Shown: positions 54,372-64,000 of the stretch, piece by piece
How the letters are laid out: each line of letters begins with the position of its first letter
Position numbering within the stretch: position 1 is the first letter of the stretch
Source of the DNA: Bacteroidota bacterium
GTDB lineage: Bacteria > Bacteroidota > Ignavibacteria > Ignavibacteriales > Ignavibacteriaceae
DNA: 64,000 bases
Assembly: GCA_021813585.1 (NCBI GenBank)
Contig: JAKAJV010000028.1
Location: forward strand, 1 to 64,000
Reading direction: 5' to 3'
Notes under the pieces: model-generated
The model's database searches: none
Seen by the model: only the letters and a program-made list of their open reading frames with translations
What the model was told of the DNA's origin: nothing
Position numbers and translations under genes: made by a program

Positions 54372-56729
54372 CTAGAAATTAAACTCCGCATCCAAACTAA
54401 AGAAGCGGCCTGAAAAAACTATGGGTACTCCAACCGGCTGGCTTGTCTGCGGGAATGCATGATACCAATTATAGGATGCAATATTATTTTTATTAAAAAT
54501 ATTATAGACTTCCGCCATAAGCACCAGGTTTGTTCTTTTACCGAATATAAATTTGTAAGATAATCCCATGTCGGTTCTAAAATAAAATGGTATTACCCAG
54601 CTTTGAGAAGAATCGATCTGAATGTAATATTTATTTGTCGCCGGGTCTTTTACGGAAACGCCGGGATGGTACAAGAAACCGGAACCGAATAAGAACCTTA
54701 CATGTGCTTGAAAATTTGGGTGTTGTTTTACTCTGTCCTGTAAAAATATTTTTAAAGTATGTCTTTGGTCTAGTAGCCTTCTGGTGTAAGCCGAGCCGCT
54801 TCCTTTTAATCTTTCACCGGTATCCAGGTAGCTGTATCCAATCCACGATTTTATTCCCGGCACCAATTCACCTTCATATTGAAAGTCGATTCCTCTTGCA
54901 TAGCCCTCATAATTGTTTTGATATCCGTAAACAAGCTTTAATTGATCTATGTAATACGGAATTAAGTTATCCAGCTTTTTATAGTAAACATCCACCATGT
55001 ACATAGCATTATTATCTGTTTTAGTTTCCCAGTTTATCATAAAGTTAATCGAGCGCTGCGATTTTAAGTCAGTAGTTGAATTGACTATATTTTTGTTGCT
55101 CACCTCATAATAAAAAGGAGGCTGGTAATAAAACCCCGTACTAAAATTTAAGGAACTTGAGCCGGAGTAAAAATAATTTACACTTATCCTTGGGCTTACC
55201 AAAGTCTCTTTGCTGAAATTATAACGGAGAATTCTTACCCCTGCTTCTGCTTGAACTATTTTAGAAAAATTAATCAAGTCCTGCACATATGCGCTGTATG
55301 AGGGGAATTTTACATCTTGTCCGAGTTTTGTATTGTATGGCTCATCAAGAACCGAATCTGCACCATACTCATTCATAGCTTCATCTACGCTATTATTAAA
55401 TTTATAATATTGAAATGCTGCGCCTGCCTCTATTAAATGGACCGGAGTTTTAATTTTCATTATCGATTTTAATTCATACGTGTCCATGTTCAATTTATCA
55501 TTCGCATATTCGTAATTTGTCTTAAGATAGACTTCGTTTTGTCTAGCAAAATAGGCATCGTTTGAATAATAAATATTGCTGTAAAGGTCTTTATAATTTT
55601 TCTCTTCGGTGGAATAAATTGAACCTAATATAGTAATACCTGCGTTATTAGAAAGCTGATTGTTATACTTTATTCCGATTAATCTTGTGTTAAAATTATA
55701 TTCGTTGCCTCCGGAATATTTAAGATAAACTTCTTTAACACATAACCTGCAAGTTTGAAAATTGCCCTGCCAGTCTTGGGGAGTAAGCTGAAATTTGTTA
55801 TTGGCGTTTATTAAAAGCAATTCCAAGTTTGAATTTGGTGAGAAATCATAGTTCGCAATAAGTTGGGCATCAAAATATGTAGGATTGTAATCTCCCGTAG
55901 TCTGAAGGCTTGAAGCAAACAGCTTTGGATACGAATACCTTAAAGCACCGGCCAGATTAAAATTGCCGGATCTTTTATAAAGAGTAAGGCCGGAATTTAA
56001 TATTCCTGTTCTTGCAACACCGTGAAGCGTTGAGTCAAAGTTGTCTTTATAACTAAGCTCAAGGGCGGAGGACATTTTATCTCCAAGCCGCGCCGAAAAA
56101 GTTCCGCCGTTAAAGTTCAAATCCTCAATCAAGTCGCCGTTAACAATGGATTGATTTTCTTCTATTCCCTGCGTAACTAAAAAAGGACGGTATATTTCGA
56201 AACCATCTAGATAGATTAAATTTTCGTTGTAGTTTCCGCCGCGTACATTGTAGCCGCTGGTTAATTCATTATTGGAAGTAACCCCTGCTAAAATCTTTAC
56301 ACTCTTTAATACATCGGAGTATATAGTCGGCATTCTTATTATATCCAGCCTATCTAACTTTTGAGTGACGGGTGAAAATATTTCTTTTTTCCCGGTAATA
56401 TAAACTTCTTTCTGTCCGAGCACTTTCGGCTTCAATTCTATAATAAGATTAACTACAGGCCTTTCTTTGGAAACACTGACAGTTTTTTCTTCAGTTTCAA
56501 AACCTATGTAGCTAATTCTAATCATGTACGTTCCAAAGGGAACTACTAAATTAAAATTGCCGAGACTGTCCGAGACAGCACCAAGACTGCCGGATAGTAC
56601 GACGACGTTTGCGTTTATTAATGATTCTCCGGTTTGTCTGTTAAAGATATGACCGGTTAGCTTTCCCCTATTGCTTTGCGCATAGGAAGCAATACAGAAA
56701 ACAAGTAATGCAAATACGGCAGTACGCAT
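54372..56729 (-). CDS. TonB-dependent receptor with carboxypeptidase-like N-terminal domain
   Basis: 785 residues. The signal peptide ends SYAQ. A CarboxypepD_reg-like domain (about 20-105) has GKLTGHIFNRQTGESLINANV. The plug domain includes a segment VLKSVKILAGVTSNNELTSGYNVRGG-like, where the NVRGGNYNENL motif is typical, and the 22-strand barrel ends FSLDAEFNF. It has no SusD partner nearby, so the substrate is unknown. It lies divergent to dgt across a 302-nt gap (56730-57031) in which I see no gene or clear repeat. Confidence 0.9.
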   Translation of the reverse strand: MRTAVFALLVFCIASYAQSNRGKLTGHIFNRQTGESLINANVVVLSGSLGAVSDSLGNFNLVVPFGTYMIRISYIGFETEEKTVSVSKERPVVNLIIELKPKVLGQKEVYITGKKEIFSPVTQKLDRLDIIRMPTIYSDVLKSVKILAGVTSNNELTSGYNVRGGNYNENLIYLDGFEIYRPFLVTQGIEENQSIVNGDLIEDLNFNGGTFSARLGDKMSSALELSYKDNFDSTLHGVARTGILNSGLTLYKRSGNFNLAGALRYSYPKLFASSLQTTGDYNPTYFDAQLIANYDFSPNSNLELLLINANNKFQLTPQDWQGNFQTCRLCVKEVYLKYSGGNEYNFNTRLIGIKYNNQLSNNAGITILGSIYSTEEKNYKDLYSNIYYSNDAYFARQNEVYLKTNYEYANDKLNMDTYELKSIMKIKTPVHLIEAGAAFQYYKFNNSVDEAMNEYGADSVLDEPYNTKLGQDVKFPSYSAYVQDLINFSKIVQAEAGVRILRYNFSKETLVSPRISVNYFYSGSSSLNFSTGFYYQPPFYYEVSNKNIVNSTTDLKSQRSINFMINWETKTDNNAMYMVDVYYKKLDNLIPYYIDQLKLVYGYQNNYEGYARGIDFQYEGELVPGIKSWIGYSYLDTGERLKGSGSAYTRRLLDQRHTLKIFLQDRVKQHPNFQAHVRFLFGSGFLYHPGVSVKDPATNKYYIQIDSSQSWVIPFYFRTDMGLSYKFIFGKRTNLVLMAEVYNIFNKNNIASYNWYHAFPQTSQPVGVPIVFSGRFFSLDAEFNF

Positions 56730-57031
56730 TTTACCCCGCTGCTTTGTTGGTATTAAATATTCTTGCGGTATAATTTAGAATCTATAGAGCCTTCCACTTC
56801 CTTTTATAATGGAATTTGAAATCCCTTAGTCAAAATTAAACTTCTTTTTATAAAAATAAAGCGTGAATAATTTTATCCTTATTTTTTATTCTGCTTATTG
56901 CCGCGGCAGTAAAATATATTGCCGGTTTAACACCAGGCAGAAACAAAAAACATTTTTTCTTATCCTAGTGCAAAGTAAAAACTTTTCATATAAGTTAAGG
57001 AACAATTTTATAAATATTTTAGGAAAGCACA

Positions 57032-58399
57032 TTGGACTGGCAAAATCTTCTATCCAGAAAATTACTTTGCGACGAGAAATCAATTAGTCAAAATTCAAAT
57101 GACGGTCGCAGCCCTTTTCAAAGGGATTTCGACAGGATAGTCTTTTCTTCCGCATTCAGAAGGCTGCAGGATAAGACACAGGTCTTTCCGCTGCCTGAAA
57201 GCGACTTTGTGCATACAAGACTGACACACAGCTTCGAAGTATCATGCGTCGGCCGCTCGCTCGGCACGCTTATAGGATCGACTGTAATTAAGCGGCATAA
57301 AGAACTAAAAGAAAAATATACTCATTTTCATTTAGGAGAGATTGTTGCCGCTGCTTGTCTGGCTCACGATATCGGCAATCCCCCGTTCGGGCATTCCGGC
57401 GAGGACGCAATAGCAGAATACTTTAAGAACGGCGACGGAAAACAATTTAAAGACAGCTTAACCGGACTTGAGTGGAACGACCTGACAAAATTTGAAGGGA
57501 ATGCACAGGGCTTCAGACTTCTGACAAAGCTTCAAAATCCTAATATAAAAGGAGGCCTTAGATTAACCTGTGCAACTCTGGCTTCGTTTACAAAATACCC
57601 TAAAGAATCCTTCACACCGGACTCAAAGTTAATCGAAACCGGAAAGGCAAAGCTTTTTAAGAAATTCGGTTTCTTCCAATCGGAAAAAGATTTGTTTAGC
57701 GAAGTTGCCGTAGAGGTTGGTCTGAAGGAAAGAGCGAACAACCAAGACAACCTCTGGTGGAAGAGACATCCGTTAACATTTCTTGTAGAGGCTGCAGACG
57801 ATATCTGCTACCGGATTATGGACCTTGAAGACGGCTTCCATCTTGGCCTGGTATCGTTTAAGGAGACTGAAGAATTATTGCTTCCGTTCGCAAAGGGACA
57901 GAAGCTTAATGCTTATAACAACAGAGACGAGAACGATAAGATAGGCTATCTCCGTGCAAAATCGATTAGCTCGGTTGTAAATAAACTGTCTGAAATTTTT
58001 TTGGATGAAGAAAAAAATCTTCTTGAAGGAAAGCTGGAAGCGGATTTAATATCCCTCCTCCCCTTCGGCAATGTTCTGGAAATGATTCAGCAAATTTCAA
58101 TCGAAAAGATATATTCCTTTACCAGCGTTGTAGAAAGAGAAGCTGCGGGTTACGAAGTCATCGGCGGACTGCTGGAGTCGTTTATAAGTGCCGCAAACGA
58201 ATTTGCCGCCGGGAATATTTCTCCTAAAAGCAAAACTCTGTTGAAGCTTTTGCCGAAGAATTTTTTAAGCGATGATAAAACGGAAAGCGGGCTATATTAC
58301 CGTCTGCTGGGCATAACGGATTTCATCTCCGGTATGACGGACTCGTTCGCCGTTTCACTTTACAGGAAGATAAAAGGAATCTCCCTGCCGGGAACTTAA
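57032..58399 (+). CDS. dgt: deoxyguanosinetriphosphate triphosphohydrolase-like protein
   Basis: 455 residues, HD-domain dNTPase. Metal ligands lie in RLTHSFEVSCVGRSLG and in AHDIGNPPFGHSGEDAI; a third Asp is in EAADDICYRIMDLED. Converts dNTPs to nucleosides plus triphosphate in the family. The start is TTG 57032, supported by AGGAAAG 57021-57027 and by the conserved SPFQRDFDRIVFSSAFRRLQDKTQ-type N-terminus. The length fits the long Dgt class. Confidence 0.93.
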   Translation: MDWQNLLSRKLLCDEKSISQNSNDGRSPFQRDFDRIVFSSAFRRLQDKTQVFPLPESDFVHTRLTHSFEVSCVGRSLGTLIGSTVIKRHKELKEKYTHFHLGEIVAAACLAHDIGNPPFGHSGEDAIAEYFKNGDGKQFKDSLTGLEWNDLTKFEGNAQGFRLLTKLQNPNIKGGLRLTCATLASFTKYPKESFTPDSKLIETGKAKLFKKFGFFQSEKDLFSEVAVEVGLKERANNQDNLWWKRHPLTFLVEAADDICYRIMDLEDGFHLGLVSFKETEELLLPFAKGQKLNAYNNRDENDKIGYLRAKSISSVVNKLSEIFLDEEKNLLEGKLEADLISLLPFGNVLEMIQQISIEKIYSFTSVVEREAAGYEVIGGLLESFISAANEFAAGNISPKSKTLLKLLPKNFLSDDKTESGLYYRLLGITDFISGMTDSFAVSLYRKIKGISLPGT

Positions 58400-58448
58400 G
58401 CGATATAATTTTATTTATCTCGCAATTGCAAGGCTTCGACATGAAAAA

Positions 58449-61274
58449 TCATTTTAATAGGATCATCTTCCTAGAATAAAGAAAGCCATTCACACTTAAT
58501 CTATAAATATATACTCCGCTTGCCAGATCGGAAGCATCGAATTCAACTTTATGCTTACCCATATTTTGTTGCATGTGTACTAAAGTTTTTAATTCCTGTC
58601 CTAGCAAATTATAAATCTTTAATGTAACAAATCCGCTTTGAGGAATTTGATATTCAATTGTTGTAGATGGGTTAAAAGGATTTGGGTAGTTTTGCTCAAG
58701 TAAATAAGAATCCGGTTCAAGTAATTGTTTTACATGTGTTATTACTGTGTCGTTTCTTATTGCAAACCGAAAAACATCATCCGAAGTAATTTCTTTATAA
58801 GTAATAATATGCAAAGTGTCGCCAGAATGAGGGGGATTTGCATTATTAAAATCAAAATTTATTTGATAAGACGTAGTAGCCCCAGAAGCGCCTTGAGGCT
58901 GCAAAATGATTGGTTGAGAGGGCATCCATCTTGATAAATTCTGTATGTTTGAATTAACAAAGACAATATATTGAGCAGGGTATTTTCCATTGGTTATATT
59001 ATATATACGAAACGGAGTAATGATTTTATCATAATTTATATTGGTAATTGCAGAATCCCCAGGTGAGATATAATTACCGTTGAGGCTCGTATCCATATTG
59101 TTAAAAACCACCATCCAATCTTGCGAAACAGCAACTTTAGGATTTCCGGCAATAGGCGGAAATGTTATTTTAACTGCCGAATCGAGATCGCTTCTGTTAA
59201 ATTTTGATTCCTCATAATTAATTCCGGTTGGTGTATCATTAACAGTTAATTTTATTCCATCAAACTCCGGAGTCGATATACCATTTTGCAGAACATAATT
59301 ATTCAAGATCACCTTTCCTTTGTTAACATCCTTAATATCCATTGTCTTTTGGGTAGGATCGCTTGTATTAAAAGTTAATTCATAAGTATCCGTCGTTGTT
59401 TGAGACGTATCTATTTCCTGTAAATAAAAAGTGGGCGTAGAATTACCGGATAAATGAACAAAGTTTTTGCTGATATATGAATTCTCTGAATAATCAGTCC
59501 CGAACGGACCCGCAATTAATGAAGAATCTAGTATTCCATCGGAAGCGGTAACTTTAAGATAATAATTATTGGCGTTTGGTATAGACCTGATATCCCATAA
59601 AAATGAGTTTGTACCGGCTGAATAATTGTTCTTAGAAATTTCGGTGAATGGACCATTAGGACTAATTGAATATTCCAAATCAATGCTTAGCAGATTGTTA
59701 TCTGCATCTTCTGCAAGCCAGGGAATGCTGACCGTCTTTTGTGTAATTATCGAATTTAAAAACGGAATATTTAATTCAAGTTCCGGCTGTGCATCTCCAG
59801 GATTATTGACTGTAAATTTAGCGGAAGAAATATTGTAATAAGACTGGTTCATTCTTAAGGGATTGTAAGCAACCAATCTTAATAAATAATTTACGCCATC
59901 TTTATAATTTACTGTGTTCCAAATATAAGATGAATCAATAGGAATATCCCAAGCTAAAGGGTACCAATTCGTACCCCGGTCAGATGAATATTCAATTAGA
60001 AGTTTTGCATTTACATCTGTGCCGGCATATTTCCAAGTCACTGGTACATTGCCGTTATACTCTCCCGCGCCAGGTGAAGAAAGTTCTATCTTATAGTTAT
60101 TATCTCCTCCGCTTTCCCCCATATGATTTCCAATATCCGGCCAGTTATGATCAAAGTACATTGTTACAGCGTCATGTTTCATATCTTGAAAATTGTTGGA
60201 AAAAAATATTACCAATTCAATTTCTTTAGTTTCACCCGCTGCAAGACTAAAAGGGCCGGTACCAAAATTTATTATATTATCGGCCGGTTGGTTATATAGG
60301 GTGCTCGAAGTGTCGATGCCGCCGGATAGCCAGCTCCACATCAACTCACTGTTTTTCGGTACATTTGGTAAAGAATTAGTATATTGAGCAACATGAAAGG
60401 ATGTTAAATCTTTATTATCCGGCGTAGTTAAAAACTTAAAACTCATATATCCGGGATGTTTTCCTCCCATTCCTAAACCGTCATTATCCCATAGATATAT
60501 CGTGTTTTTTGCAAAGTAATTATTGTTGTCTCCTAACGGTCCGTTTGGACTAATGAGATGAACGCGATCGTCTGAATAGTCATTGTATCCCCCAATGTGC
60601 GGATCACCCTGAAACCCGAAGAAGACCTCATCAAGATTTTTTTGACTTACATTTGTTAATTTATATTTAATTAATAGTGCATCTTTAAGAGAGCCGCCAA
60701 ATTCGTATAAACGAACTTCGGCTTTTAATCCCAGCCCTCTTTTTGCTGTATCTCCGGGAAAAGGATAATAAGGAAACTTAGCATTTGAAAAATCATCCAT
60801 AACATAATATGCTTCATTCAGACTGGTATGAACACTATCATCAAATGGCCATGTTGCCCAACCTGTCGGCCACGAAGCTGGATTATTTTTTGTAGCAACT
60901 TCATTATTATTCGGATTAGCATAGCCGGATTCTGGTAGCCATCCCCATTTGTTGGTTCCATCTGGCGAATATGTTCCTTGAGAAGGCAATACAAAAGAAT
61001 CGTCTATTATCCTTAAAGTGTCTCCGTTATTGTTAATAACTTTTGCGGCAACAATGGGGCCGAGTTCATACATATATCCTAATCCGTTCCATACCATATC
61101 CGCAATATTTCCCAAATAATTTGGTTTGCAAATTGAGCCATAATTAAAAAAAACGGTAGATACGTTATTTGAATCCAATACTGCTTGCTTAATTTCCGAT
61201 TGTTCTCCTTGGGGCAATTGCTGTGCGATAATAATAGTAGGAGTAAGAAAAACAATTAGGCTGATTAATTTCAT
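58449..61274 (-). CDS. large secreted protein with type IX secretion sorting domain
   Basis: 941 residues from ATG 61274, which begins a signal peptide (KLISLIVFLTPTIIIAQQ); an upstream start at 61346 is less likely. The middle has beta-sandwich regions, one resembling a fibronectin-like module (GNVPVTWKYAGTDVNAKLL). The end is a Por-type C-terminal sorting domain: EQNYPNPFNPSTTIEYQIP, VTLKIYNLLGQEL, LASGVYIYRLS and the terminal RKMILLK. This marks it as T9SS cargo. No enzyme motif seen; structural or adhesive role possible. Confidence 0.9.
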   Translation of the reverse strand: MKLISLIVFLTPTIIIAQQLPQGEQSEIKQAVLDSNNVSTVFFNYGSICKPNYLGNIADMVWNGLGYMYELGPIVAAKVINNNGDTLRIIDDSFVLPSQGTYSPDGTNKWGWLPESGYANPNNNEVATKNNPASWPTGWATWPFDDSVHTSLNEAYYVMDDFSNAKFPYYPFPGDTAKRGLGLKAEVRLYEFGGSLKDALLIKYKLTNVSQKNLDEVFFGFQGDPHIGGYNDYSDDRVHLISPNGPLGDNNNYFAKNTIYLWDNDGLGMGGKHPGYMSFKFLTTPDNKDLTSFHVAQYTNSLPNVPKNSELMWSWLSGGIDTSSTLYNQPADNIINFGTGPFSLAAGETKEIELVIFFSNNFQDMKHDAVTMYFDHNWPDIGNHMGESGGDNNYKIELSSPGAGEYNGNVPVTWKYAGTDVNAKLLIEYSSDRGTNWYPLAWDIPIDSSYIWNTVNYKDGVNYLLRLVAYNPLRMNQSYYNISSAKFTVNNPGDAQPELELNIPFLNSIITQKTVSIPWLAEDADNNLLSIDLEYSISPNGPFTEISKNNYSAGTNSFLWDIRSIPNANNYYLKVTASDGILDSSLIAGPFGTDYSENSYISKNFVHLSGNSTPTFYLQEIDTSQTTTDTYELTFNTSDPTQKTMDIKDVNKGKVILNNYVLQNGISTPEFDGIKLTVNDTPTGINYEESKFNRSDLDSAVKITFPPIAGNPKVAVSQDWMVVFNNMDTSLNGNYISPGDSAITNINYDKIITPFRIYNITNGKYPAQYIVFVNSNIQNLSRWMPSQPIILQPQGASGATTSYQINFDFNNANPPHSGDTLHIITYKEITSDDVFRFAIRNDTVITHVKQLLEPDSYLLEQNYPNPFNPSTTIEYQIPQSGFVTLKIYNLLGQELKTLVHMQQNMGKHKVEFDASDLASGVYIYRLSVNGFLYSRKMILLK

Positions 61275-61507
61275 TTTTATTTTAGATAGGCTCAAAGAAA
61301 TAAAATGAAATTTAAGGAATGTATTAGATGATAATTCTGTTAGCATGATAAACCCCTTGATGTAGTTGATTGAGTTTTACAAAGACTAAATTATTTTGAC
61401 CCTGAAAAATTTTTAATAATCTAAATTTTAAAAATAATATAAGCTATAAACCTCAAAGATTCAATGATAATACATGGCTTGTTAAAATAGTTCTGTTGCT
61501 TTTCCCT

Positions 61508-62503
61508 TCATTCCATCTTCATGTCTCTTGTCATCAAGTCGGTAGTAGCTTTCACCGGGTCTTTGTCTTCGAAAAGAATTTTATAAACTTCAGTGGTAAT
61601 CGGTGTTTCTACTTTATGTTTTTTAGCTAGCTGGCTTGCGGAGCGGCTTGTCTCAACACCTTCGGCAATCATCTCCATCGATTTAAGAACTTCCTTAAGT
61701 TTTTTGCCTGCGCCTATCTGCTCGCCCACAAAACGGTTGCGGCTGTGGCGGCTCATGCAGGTAACTATTAAATCGCCCATGCCGGATAAGCCGGCAAAGG
61801 TTTCCGGGCTGGCGCCCATTGCAACGCCAAGTCTTGCAATCTCGGCAACGCCGCGCGTCATTATTGCTGCCTTGGTATTATCGCCGAACTTTGCACCGTC
61901 TATTATTCCTGCGCCTATTGCAATAACATTTTTAAATGCACCGCCAAGCTCAACCCCCAGAATGTCCGTTGATGAATAAACTCTAAAGTACGAATTCATA
62001 AACGCAGCCTGTATCGATTTTGAAGTTTCAATACTCTTTGAAGCCGCAACTACTGCGGTGGGAATTCTCCGGCTTACCTCTTCGGCGTGACTGGGACCTG
62101 AAAGTACGCCTACCTGCTCTTCGTGCAAAGACGGAATTTCATCCTTCAGCATCTGGGACATGGTCATCAAGGATTTGTTTTCAATCCCTTTTGCTACGCT
62201 TACCAGGAGTGAATCTTTAATTTGAGACGGTTTAATTTCTTTTATTACGCTTCGTAAAAATTGGGAAGGAACTGACAGCACTACTATATTTTTTTTATCG
62301 GTTGATTCTTCAAGGTCGTGCGTAATTTTTATCTCAGGCGGTATTTTTATTCCCGGAAGGAAGAGAGTGTTCTCTCTTGTTTTATCGAGTTGTTTTGCAT
62401 ACTGTTTTTTAAATTCCCAGAGGGATATGTCGTGTCCGTTGTAATAGAGAAGGATAGCCAGAGTAGTGCCCCAGCCGCCGGCGCCTAACACAGAAATTTT
62501 CAT
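61508..62503 (-). CDS. gpsA: glycerol-3-phosphate dehydrogenase [NAD(P)+]
   Basis: 331 residues. Reduces dihydroxyacetone phosphate to sn-glycerol-3-phosphate for phospholipid synthesis. The Rossmann motif is GAGGWGTTLA (7-16), and the catalytic Lys region is ELGGAFKNVIAIGAGI. GLSGMGDLIVTC is another signature. It lies 12 nt downstream of plsY, so the two enzymes of glycerophosphate supply and acylation are in one operon. Confidence 0.96.
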   Translation of the reverse strand: MKISVLGAGGWGTTLAILLYYNGHDISLWEFKKQYAKQLDKTRENTLFLPGIKIPPEIKITHDLEESTDKKNIVVLSVPSQFLRSVIKEIKPSQIKDSLLVSVAKGIENKSLMTMSQMLKDEIPSLHEEQVGVLSGPSHAEEVSRRIPTAVVAASKSIETSKSIQAAFMNSYFRVYSSTDILGVELGGAFKNVIAIGAGIIDGAKFGDNTKAAIMTRGVAEIARLGVAMGASPETFAGLSGMGDLIVTCMSRHSRNRFVGEQIGAGKKLKEVLKSMEMIAEGVETSRSASQLAKKHKVETPITTEVYKILFEDKDPVKATTDLMTRDMKME

Positions 62504-62515
62504 TAGGTAATATTA

Positions 62516-63181
62516 TTATTTTTTCTTTTTAGAAAAATTTAATTTGTTTTCGCTGCCGTTTAACAAACGAACGACGTTCTTACGATGTGTGAAAATAACA
62601 AGCAGTGTTAGTACTATTACAAAAGGCAATAAGGTATTGTAGCCCGGGATATTAACATTAAATATATTTTCTCTTACTACAAGAGTAAGCGGAACAGCCA
62701 TAGCTGCCATTATTGAGCCCAGGGAAACATAACGGGAAATTGAAACCACAACAACGAATACACCTATTGCAATCAGCATATCAACGGTTGAGATCATCAA
62801 TAGCATGCCCAACGCAGTAGCTATCCCTTTACCGCCTCTGAAGCCTGCAAAGACGGTCCAAATATGTCCGATTACCGCAGAGATGCCCGCAATAATCTGG
62901 ATTAATGTAAAATCATCGAAGGGTGTTGCGTTTGTAAAGGGCATAGAGCCGTAATGTATTCTGGCAACAACTACAACTGCAAGAACTCCTTTAAGAGCAT
63001 CAAGAATGATGACCAGCAGGCCTTGCTTCCAGCCGAGAACGCGCATTACATTTGTTCCGCCTGCGTTGCCGCTGCCGTAGTCTCTAATATCTATCCCCCT
63101 GGTAAGCTTACTAACAATTATACTGTTGGGAATAGAACCAACCAAGTACGATAATATTATTATTGTTGCTAATAAAAACAT
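62516..63181 (-). CDS. plsY: acyl-phosphate:glycerol-3-phosphate acyltransferase PlsY
   Basis: 221 residues, five or more TM helices. The three PlsY motifs are visible: SYLVGSIPNS near the N-terminus, GSGNAGGTNVMRVLG in the first loop, and FRGGKGIATALG later. It transfers an acyl chain from acyl-phosphate to glycerol-3-phosphate, the product of the adjoining gpsA enzyme. A 181-nt gap separates it from the next minus-strand gene. Confidence 0.95.
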   Translation of the reverse strand: MFLLATIIILSYLVGSIPNSIIVSKLTRGIDIRDYGSGNAGGTNVMRVLGWKQGLLVIILDALKGVLAVVVVARIHYGSMPFTNATPFDDFTLIQIIAGISAVIGHIWTVFAGFRGGKGIATALGMLLMISTVDMLIAIGVFVVVVSISRYVSLGSIMAAMAVPLTLVVRENIFNVNIPGYNTLLPFVIVLTLLVIFTHRKNVVRLLNGSENKLNFSKKKK

Positions 63182-63362
63182 TTACAACACCATTTAAATC
63201 AATAGCCTGTTAACCTAAACATATTGGAACTTATTTTCAACTTAAATTTAACTTCAATAAACTTAATAAAAAACACTAATATAAATACATCTCGAAAAAA
63301 TCAACCTTCAAATAGTTATACCGGTTTACGTTTTTAGGTATTAAAATCCGGCAATCAAACAA

Positions 63363-63980
63363 TTACACCGGTGGATAAAATCGTATTATATCGTCTTTTA
63401 TTTCTGTCAAGTAATCTTTCCTTTTGCTTTGAACATAACCTTTTAAGAATTTTACAGAAGGATAATCTTTTTCGCCGTTAAAAAATCGTGCATCGTCAAT
63501 TAAAATTATATGATTTAGATCATTCGTAAATATTGCTTCAAGTTCATCAGTAACCGGTGTATCGGTTTTTCCTTTTGCGGTAAAGCCTTCGGAATAATGT
63601 CCGTCCAGCCAAAACAAACACGGCGCCTTGAGATTACTGCATATGCTTTTTAGTACCTTGCCGCTGTCGCCTTGAACAATTTCTATATTCTCGTACTTCT
63701 TGAATTTATTCCGGGCATCTTTATACAATATATTATCGAGCTCAATTGAGATTAGTTTACCAAAATTCTCCCTCTGAGAAAAAACCATATCGCCCAGAAA
63801 TGTTCCGGTTTCTATTAGCGTATTTATATTGTATTTTTTCCCGTATTCCTCTACGGCTTTTTGTTTTACAACATGGGGCGGAGGCAGTGGCCTTCCAAAC
63901 GCAATCCATTCCCTGTAATCTCTTTCAAGTTTTTTAGATGAGTTTCTTTGTTCAATCCGGACGGCTTCATAAATCATCAA
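63363..63980 (-). CDS. SAM-dependent methyltransferase-like protein
   Basis: 205 residues, start ATG 63980, close to the window edge. The central part fits a class I methyltransferase fold: INTLIETGTFLGDMVF (motif I region), KLISIELDNILYKDA, IEIVQGDSGKVL, then FWLDGHYS and HIILIDDARFF, as in the TylF/cephalosporin-hydroxylase-like group. The substrate is unknown. Upstream context lies outside the window. Confidence 0.7.
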   Translation of the reverse strand: MMIYEAVRIEQRNSSKKLERDYREWIAFGRPLPPPHVVKQKAVEEYGKKYNINTLIETGTFLGDMVFSQRENFGKLISIELDNILYKDARNKFKKYENIEIVQGDSGKVLKSICSNLKAPCLFWLDGHYSEGFTAKGKTDTPVTDELEAIFTNDLNHIILIDDARFFNGEKDYPSVKFLKGYVQSKRKDYLTEIKDDIIRFYPPV

Positions 63981-64000
63981 TAAAAGGTGCGGGATATATT

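Noticed and set aside
56895-57083. 62-codon minus-strand open frame between the TonB receptor and dgt
   Set aside because: Composition is not protein-like, there is no SD, and it overlaps the dgt start.

Overview
The window is chromosomal DNA around a replication origin, from a member of the Bacteroidota/Chlorobiota/Ignavibacteriota group and most probably an Ignavibacteria-type organism. The evidence is: a secreted protein (58449-61274) ending in a type IX secretion sorting domain with the NPFNPST signature; a TonB receptor with a carboxypeptidase-like N-terminal domain; DUF3078 and small outer-membrane beta-barrel genes; many genes with A/T-rich leaders and no Shine-Dalgarno (SD) sequence (gyrA, gyrB, glgA, uvrB); and a clear Bacteroidota-style promoter (TTG-N19-TATATTTG) ahead of the operon that starts near 51.75 kb. 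Base composition is AT-rich. No rRNA, tRNA, CRISPR array or complete insertion sequence was found.

Layout. 0.1-8.6 kb: alpha/beta hydrolase, DUF3078 protein, glycogen synthase (glgA), a DUF5009-like membrane acyltransferase, a possible PD-(D/E)XK nuclease, a small helical protein and a patatin-BamA fusion. 8.7-11.35 kb, minus strand: yidC, yidD, rnpA, rpmH, the conserved left flank of oriC. 11.35-21.1 kb, plus strand: origin region, dnaA, a second DnaA-box cluster, a small lipoprotein gene, dnaN, recF, a DUF721 gene, gyrB, gyrA. 21.4-29.6 kb, plus strand: Ub-Mut7-C protein, metallophosphoesterase, HDOD protein, dCMP deaminase, EamA transporter, two envelope proteins, uvrB. 29.6-36.7 kb, mostly minus strand: a decayed stretch, GIY-YIG protein, ArsR-DUF2087 regulator, outer-membrane protein, hybrid histidine kinase, HEAT-repeat protein, VOC protein, Ig-like lipoprotein. 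36.8-46.3 kb: a surface-polysaccharide locus (phosphoglycosyl transferase, several glycosyltransferases, DUF268 and CgeB-like proteins, flippase), interrupted on the other strand by a PIN-type toxin-antitoxin pair. 46.4-47.9 kb: NAD kinase and a thioredoxin-fold protein. 48.0-51.8 kb, minus strand: a tight operon of two ATP-grasp ligases, a GNAT acetyltransferase and a lysine 2,3-aminomutase-family radical SAM enzyme. 52-64 kb: recG, TonB receptor, dgt, T9SS cargo, gpsA, plsY and a methyltransferase-like gene at the edge.

Most noteworthy. (i) The two ATP-grasp/GNAT/KamA operon looks like a small biosynthetic cassette built around beta-lysine, with its own promoter; its product is not predicted with certainty. 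(ii) DnaA-box clusters with AT-rich DNA lie on both sides of dnaA, suggesting a bipartite origin. (iii) At least eight unrelated palindromic or inverted-repeat elements occur. Two share an unusual design in which short tandem units (6-mer CTTGAA, 8-mer TGGANNNN) face each other in inverted orientation. Another palindrome sits inside the ATP-grasp reading frame. (iv) An acidic reading frame directly follows the gyrA stop codon, as if a C-terminal tail had been cut off by a one-base shift.
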